Assembly (NCBI RefSeq): GCF_964355755.1
Contig: NC_092677.1
Span: forward strand, 22,226,101-22,290,100
Source: Antedon mediterranea
Lineage: Eukaryota; Echinodermata; Crinoidea; Comatulida; Antedonidae
Direction of reading: 5' to 3'
DNA: 64,000 bases
The notes under the pieces are model-generated. The model was not told where the DNA came from. It did not search any database and was given only the letters and a program-made list of their open reading frames with translations. This document shows, piece after piece, positions 57,750 to 64,000 of the stretch (within the stretch, counting starts at the first letter, position 1; the number at the start of each line of letters is the position of its first letter). The position numbers and the translations under genes were made by a program.

Positions 57750-60700
57750 GTGAGTTATTTTTGCCTAATTATTGTATTATTATAACTATGCACAAAACTT
57801 TTCGCCGTTATATAATTTACCATACAAAAAATCTAGTTTTTAGTTTAAAAATGTGGTTGCGGCCGCTTATGGGAGATACAAAATGCATTAATTAGATAGG
57901 AAGAACAAACAGGTTTTTGAAAGTGGGGGAGGTGTTTTTTTTTAGTCTGCATCATCATAACGTAATTTCATTGTCACTCGTGATCCAGAGCAAAGTTTCA
58001 ACCAGTGATTGATCCTCTCTTCTTATGAGCAGGTCGCACGTAGCTTTAGCGCTAGTAATTCTCTGCAAAGCTGCTGGAGCATGTGCAAAGCATTGTTGTT
58101 ATGGGGACAGTGCTCGCAGAATTGCCTTTGCAATGTCCCAGGGCAATTAAAAAATTATGTTGGACATTTAGGATTTCTCTACCTGTGTCCCAAAGGGCAA
58201 CCTAAAGTAATCAATATTCCTAAAGCATAGCTCCCACTAGAACGCAACGTAACGCATCGACGCAAAGTGCTGTATTGCATCATCACAATTGGGCACCGAT
58301 GCAACAGTGCTGCAAGCATCGCTACGGGAAATCAAATCACTTTGATTTCATGCAATAAAGCAAGGCAAAATAACACTGGAAAACATAGTACAGCGCGTAC
58401 CCAAAAGTATGCAGGGTGAGCCAGGGAAAAGTCTACGGCAACTAATGTTGAGTTTTTAGACATCGCGCATGTTGATTTTATACATATCACACATGTCGAG
58501 TTTTTGCAAATCGCTCATGTCGCGTTTATGTATCTAAATCAAATATAATATTTGTTCTAAAAGTATGCCTGTTAACTTCCGAGTTGTGGAAGTATTTTTA
58601 TAATTAAAAAAAGGCCAAAATGTGGCATGACAAACCTCAGAAAAGTGGGTTAATACTGTAGTGTACAAAATTAACAAAAAGCCCAGATATATTAGATTAT
58701 AAATTAAACGGTATTTTAATATAATACAGTCAGAACTTAAATCTCCCAATATATAGATTGTTTTTCTTTTGTATTGTTGCTTTTATATATTTGTATTTAG
58801 ATTTGTAAATAGTATACACCTGTGATAACAACTATAGGTCATCAGTACCTGATGTTGAAACACAATGGTTTGTAATGTAAACTCTTTACTATATTTTATG
58901 TTTATTTTTATATACCTCTTTATCAACTCAAACCTATGATACTGTAGGACAATTTAATACAGTACCTATATTACCATGTTGGTAATGATTTTTCTTTTAT
59001 ATTTTTGCAAACAGTTTAAGAACCTGTATCCGTCATATAATATATTGTTTTGATGTATTATGTTAAATTGGATGCACCACTTCTGTGTGTGCCACCGATG
59101 CAAAGGTGTCATTTCCTAATAAATTATTATTATTATTAATATTATTATTACAGTTTAAATATGCAGTAGTTTTAATGCCACGAAAAAGAGAGAGAATAAT
59201 TAATAGTTATTATTATTTATAAAGGATAATCATAAATAGCATGATTTTCAACTTTATTATATATTTATTTTTAGACTACTAAACTGCCTTAGTTGGTTGT
59301 ATTATGTACATGTGTTCTATGCACCTAAATACACACAATTATTACATATATGTATTGTCCCACTGAACAAATTTTTCTTACCAAAAAAAAAATTTAATTT
59401 AAAGCAGAAAATAGTCTGCCAGCAACTGTTTATTTAGTCATTTTAAACACATTATTTTATCGGGGGTTTTTTCTATGGAAGTAATTAAACAAACAACAAA
59501 TGGTCTATTCGAAGTAGGATTATTAAAGGGGGATTCTGGGTTTAAAATTGCTTTTAAATATCGTTTATTTATTAAATAAAAAATATCATAACAATATAGA
59601 ATATGAAGAAGTAATATTAACGAGAAATTAAAAAAATTTAATTTCATATACATTTTAGGGTAAATTCATGGAAAGTCTGTTTTTCAGCAGCTTAGGGAAT
59701 CTCATTAATATTCATGAGATATTCACAAAATCACGTCATCAGTGGATTCCAAACTAATTTACATCTCTCTCCCCTGTCAAACAACAACTACCCGATCATT
59801 GTGAAATACATTTTTTGTAGATTTCCTAAGCTAGGCCTAAAGTGTAATAATAACAGTAGTAGCATATATTTATTTGACATTTAATGAAATACAAAATTTA
59901 GTACAGATTACGGAGTCATAAATTATACTATTTTTATACCTCTATAGTACAGATCGTATTATCGGCTTCACGTACTAGGCCTAGCCTAAATCATTTTTTT
60001 TTTTTTATGGGTGAGTGCCATTCAGACTAGGGATTCCATGCCACGATGGCTGCGTTAAAACATTGGGGCCCATGGGCCCAGCTAGCTTACTACTAGACGA
60101 TAGGCCCATAAATAACAAAACTCAGTGGATTCCAAACCCATCCTATCAACTAAACAATCTAAACCTAAAACGTTCTACAAAATCGGCTGTAAATATTGAG
60201 GCAAAACAAGGTCCGATCGCCGTCCGCACGTATGGTGTCCCGATCGTCTAAGTAGGCCTAAAATAGGCCTAGTTTACTCACCAAAAAAAATTAGTTAGTA
60301 GGAAGGAGACCTAGCCGATCCGGCCCAGTTAAAAATTGAGCTAGCTAGTGTAGTAGACCCTATGATACTACCAGGCCTTTTACTATAGGCTACACTTGTT
60401 AAAATTAGCAATACTTATGTTTACAAATATTCCAAATATCTCATTCAAGCTATATTATCTATACCATTCCGGTAGGTCGAGTCGACCTTCAATCAAATAT
60501 TGAATATCGTTCATGTTGTGATTATAGACGGGGTATACTCGACCCGACCAGTTTGGTATTGTATACTGTATTTGCTTATCATGTGACGATGCCAGGCATG
60601 GGCATAGAGAGCACGTGTATCGTTGTCTCGCTCCTCATCAGGAATGTACAGTATACGTTACGCTTCATAGATTTTGAAGGCTTTCCCTAAGTCAGAGCGA

Positions 60701-61400
60701 AAAACAGCAAACGTAAAGTGCAAACATATCTTATTTTTCACTGTTTTGATGAATTTTCATAGAAAATTGACTTTATAAAATGGGAAGACCGACTAAAATT
60801 CCATCAGATAAGTAAAATTTTACAAAAGTAATTGATATGGTTAATGATAACGAGTCGTCGGAAGATTGACCATTTCACGAATTACCTATTCTGTAACCAC
60901 AATGTGATTTTGCCATAGCTGCACTTGTAATCTGGCCTTATTTCACAGCCTTCGTTCTGCTTCACTGGGCGCTTATATAAATTGAAACTTTTCCGTTCAA
61001 GAGACAAACAAATATATTTTACATTTTTACTATTCATTTTAAACCCGGAACCCCCTTTAATCCTCATTGTTCATGTTTTTGGGTGACAATACATCTTTAA
61101 GAAGAGAAAATGGATATTGTATTACATTAAAACAAATGTAAATCACAATAAAAAGATGAAAACACCTTACAATACATTATGAGTGTGTGACTGAAGATAG
61201 ATAGTACAGAGTAAGCAAAAAGTAAATATAGACATTTATAATCTATAGATTTTAGAATTGGTATGAATGAATTGAATAGGCCTACTTATTTGTAACAAAA
61301 TATGCCTAAAAATAACAAATTTAAGTAATATTTATACGTGAAAATGTATGGAATTATTGTAAGAAAGGAACAAATAAATGTGTAAAAACTCGACACGTGC
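57750..61400. other. Presumed PDCD5 intron 3: no further exon seen
   Basis: I looked for the next PDCD5 exon, expected to encode an LxNLALVKPEK-like segment, and did not find it. A TTATTATTA microsatellite lies near 59,125-59,155. CpG-richer sequence lies near 60,465-60,620 without a recognisable exon. Confidence 0.45.
58447..58535 (-). repeat. Short relic of the 22-bp minisatellite, inverted
   Basis: Three to four degenerate copies of a phrase ACATCGCGCATGTTGA / AATCGCTCATGTCGCG with about 22-24-bp spacing. Reverse-complemented, they match the degenerate end units at 62,815-62,900 (ACACGCGCGATGTCAAC). It lies in the opposite orientation to that array. Confidence 0.55.
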
Positions 61401-62813
61401 GATGTGAACATCCAACAAGCGTGATGTGAACATCCAACAAGCGTGATGTGAACATCCAACAAGAGTGATGTGAACATCCAACAAGCGTGATGTGAACATC
61501 CAACAAGAGTGATGTGAACATCCAACAAGAGTGATGTGAACATCCAACAAGAGTGATGTGAACATCCAACAAGAGTGATGTGAACATCCAACAAGCGTGA
61601 TGTGAACATCCAACAAGAGTGATGTGAACATCCAACAAGAGTGATGTGAACATCCAACAAGAGTGATGTGAACATCCAACAAGAGTGATGTGAACATCCA
61701 ACAAGCGTGATGTGAACATCCAACAAGAGTGATGTGAACATCCAACAAGCGTGATGTGAACATCCAACAAGAGTGATGTGAAATCCAACAAGAGTGATGT
61801 GTACATCCAACAAGAGTGATGTGAACATCCAACAAGCGTGATGTGAACATCCAACAAGAGTGATGTGAACATCCAACAAGCGTGATGTGAACATCCAACA
61901 AGCGTGATGTGAACATCCAACAAGCGTGATGTGAACATCCAACAAGCGTGATGTGAACATCCAACAAGCGTGATGTGAACATCCAACAAGCGTGATGTGA
62001 ACATCCAACAAGAGTGATGTGAACATCCAACAAGAGTGATGTGTACATCCAACAAGAGTGATGTGAACATCCAACAAGCGTGATGTGAACATCCAACAAG
62101 AGTGATGTGAACATCCAACAAGCGTGATGTGAACATCCAACAAGCGTGATGTGAACATCCAACAAGCGTGATGTGAACATCCAACAAGCGTGATGTGAAC
62201 ATCCAACAAGCGTGATGTGAACATCCAACAAGAGTGATGTGAACATCCAACAAGCGTGATGTGAACATCCAACAAGAGTGATGTGAACATCCAACAAGCG
62301 TGATGTGAACATCCAACAAGCGTGATGTGAACATCCAACAAGCGTGATGTGAACATCCAACAAGAGTGATGTGAACATCCAACAAGCGTGATGTGAACAT
62401 CCAACAAGCGTGATGTGAACATCCAACAAGAGTGATGTGAACATCCAACAAGAGTGATGTGAACATCCAACAAGCGTGATGTGAACATCCAACAAGCGTG
62501 ATGTGAACATCCAACAAGAGTGATGTGAACATCCAACAAGAGTGATGTGAACATCCAACAAGCGTGATGTGAACATCCAACAAGCGTGATGTGAACATCC
62601 AACAAGCGTGATGTGAACATCCAACAAGAGTGATGTGAACATCCAACAAGCGTGATGTGAACATCCAACAAGCGTGATGTGAACATCCAACAAGCGTGAT
62701 GTGAACATCCAACAAGCGTGATGTGAACATCCAACAAGAGTGATGTGAACATCCAACAAGAGTGATGTGAACATCCAACAAGCGTGATGTGAACATCCAA
62801 CAAGAGTGATGTG
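61401..62813 (+). repeat. 22-bp minisatellite, 64 units with two alleles
   Basis: Sixty-four almost identical 22-bp units carry CATCCAACAAG[C/A]GTGATG. By my count 35 units have C and 29 have A at the bracketed base. Only three other changes occur: one 1-bp deletion near 61,782 and two GTGTACATCC units near 61,800 and 62,041. Outside this core, degenerate units extend to about 62,900. All three minus-strand frames stay open for about 480-516 codons because 22 is not a multiple of 3 and the unit has no stop on that strand. This is not evidence of coding. Confidence 0.97.
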
Positions 62814-62905
62814 TAAACTCAACACGCGCGATGTCAACATTCTACAAGCGATGTGTAAACGCGACACGACCGATGTTAACATAACACGAGCGAGGTCAAC
62901 TTGAC
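62814..62905 (+). repeat. Degenerate edge units of the 22-bp minisatellite
   Basis: Four to five diverged units (AACACGCGCGATGTCAAC, GCGATGTGTAAACGCGACAC, GACCGATGTTAACATAACAC, GAGCGAGGTCAAC) look like the older edge of the array, next to the homogenised core. Confidence 0.75.
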
Positions 62906-64000
62906 ATAGTTATGTCCGTAGGAAATGTACAGTAACCCCTGAATTTTCATGTGTTTGCTTTTGCAAGTTTATTCATGCTACAGCTGCTTGGTTGACGGCT
63001 CCTTTAAATGCCCAGCATTATATTTATCAAATTCCTGGTTTTAAGTGAACTGACAGCAGTTTAATTTACAATTTACTGATGTCAAAAATATTGAGTTTTT
63101 GTATAATGTGCATTGTTTATACAAAAGTTTAAAATATGCAATTGTAAATCATAATAAGGCCTAAAAAAAAAAAGTTTGTTTGCTGTCATCCGCCGCCCCT
63201 AATTTCGCCAAAAAATAGGGGCGGAGATAAGAAAAAAGTTGTTTTTTACGTTGAGGGCGCTTTTTAAAAAAAAGTTTTTTTATGAGTTTTTTTGGCCGAA
63301 AAGGTGTTAATCGAGTGTGCGAGGATGAAACAATTAAAATAATAACGTACCATTTATTTCGGTGTATAATCCCACTTTTGACACGCAAATTTAACCTCTT
63401 ATTTTATACACCGAACATAAATGCCTCACCACACAGATATCGCTAACTAGCTACAATGTACTAACGTAACAGCAACCTGCACGTTTTCAGGGCATTTTAT
63501 CGTGATTTTGTACTAAATATGATGAAAAGATGTGTTCATTATGGAGCTGTTTTAGGCGCTCCAATAAAATTTCATTTGTAAACGTTTACGATTGGAATAG
63601 TATTATAGTTATACGCACGATCGCCGACCGCCGTACCCCCAGCGTGAGCAAGCCCTTCTTGGTAACCACATGGTGTAACAGTATTCGACTAGTATATTCT
63701 CCAGTTGATTATAGCATAAACCTAGTGTACACACTTCTAGGATACATAGATACTAATCAAATACGATTGTCCCAGAGCCATATATATAAAGAGTTACGAC
63801 ATTGGATTATAGTCACGTGATATGCAGATCAATTTGTGTCAAACTTGTCTCCATTAATGCATGTAAAGAATAGGAGCAAGAAAATAAAAAAATGTAATTG
63901 CACATTTTACGGTGAAATATCGATGTGCACAGCGTAAAGAAGTACTTGCGGCAAAGAATATTGCGCGCGCGTGCGCTAGTACATTATAAAGTTCGATTGA
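62906..64000. other. No gene seen; inverted repeat near 63,358
   Basis: Non-coding as far as I can see. TTCGGTGTATAA near 63,358 and its perfect complement TTATACACCGAA near 63,403 form a 12-bp inverted repeat with a loop of about 33-45 bases. The window ends in a GCGCGCGCGTGCGC run near 63,962. Confidence 0.4.

Noticed and set aside
58009-58230. PDCD5 exon 4 candidate after an AG near 58,031
   Set aside because: Translation in the required phase gives stops and no similarity to the conserved LALVKPEK segment.
61286-62882. Minus-strand open frames of 480-516 codons
   Set aside because: They are the three frames of a stop-free 22-bp unit. Because 22 is not divisible by 3, every frame cycles through the same 22-residue repeat. 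There is no codon bias, start context or gene structure.

Overview
This is an AT-rich, repeat-dominated window from an animal nuclear genome. It has spliced introns, several non-LTR retrotransposon lineages, a copia-type LTR element, tRNA-derived repeats and large satellite arrays. Frequent AGGCCTAGGCCT-type words and a LINE with a 2A-like peptide fit a marine invertebrate deuterostome such as an echinoderm. That taxonomic guess is an inference and could be wrong.

The only host gene I recognise is PDCD5 on the + strand. Exon 1 is at 54,031-54,099, exon 2 at 57,414-57,445 and exon 3 at 57,682-57,749, with consistent splice phases. Later exons are not visible before 64,000. Everything else supported here is repeat or mobile DNA.

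Layout. 1-1,737: no gene. 1,738-4,575: three satellites in fixed order (25-bp, 88-bp, about 186-bp units). 6,568-10,795: a nearly full-length but frameshifted LINE on the minus strand, with ORF1 and ORF2. 11,250-12,245: a foldback element and relics. 12,787-13,680: a degraded LINE. 13,682-33,171: a very large 25-bp satellite domain interrupted by a Tx1/L1-like LINE (18,599-21,656), an 88-bp patch carrying a 1,071-bp TIR element (25,534-26,870) and a CR1/L2-like LINE (27,991-29,959). 33,172-41,512: 88-bp array, 186-bp array, a perfect hairpin, then the 88-bp array in inverted orientation. 41,520-43,470: a tRNA-headed SINE and a tandem array of tRNA-like Pol III units. 43,480-46,600: small foldbacks and tandem repeats. 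46,440-48,180: elements whose terminal inverted repeats are themselves minisatellites. 48,181-53,500: a copia-type relic broken by two LINE insertions. 53,595-57,749: a minisatellite-ended element abutting PDCD5, then PDCD5 with a LINE relic in intron 1. 57,750-64,000: presumed intron 3 or flank, with a 64-unit 22-bp minisatellite.

The most unusual features are the composite 25/88/186-bp satellite with identical junctions at separate places and inverted 88-bp arms, and a recurring class of short elements whose ends are built from 14-22-bp minisatellites of unrelated sequence. One of these sits about 35-40 bp from the PDCD5 start codon. Long open frames inside the satellites follow from the unit lengths and are not genes.
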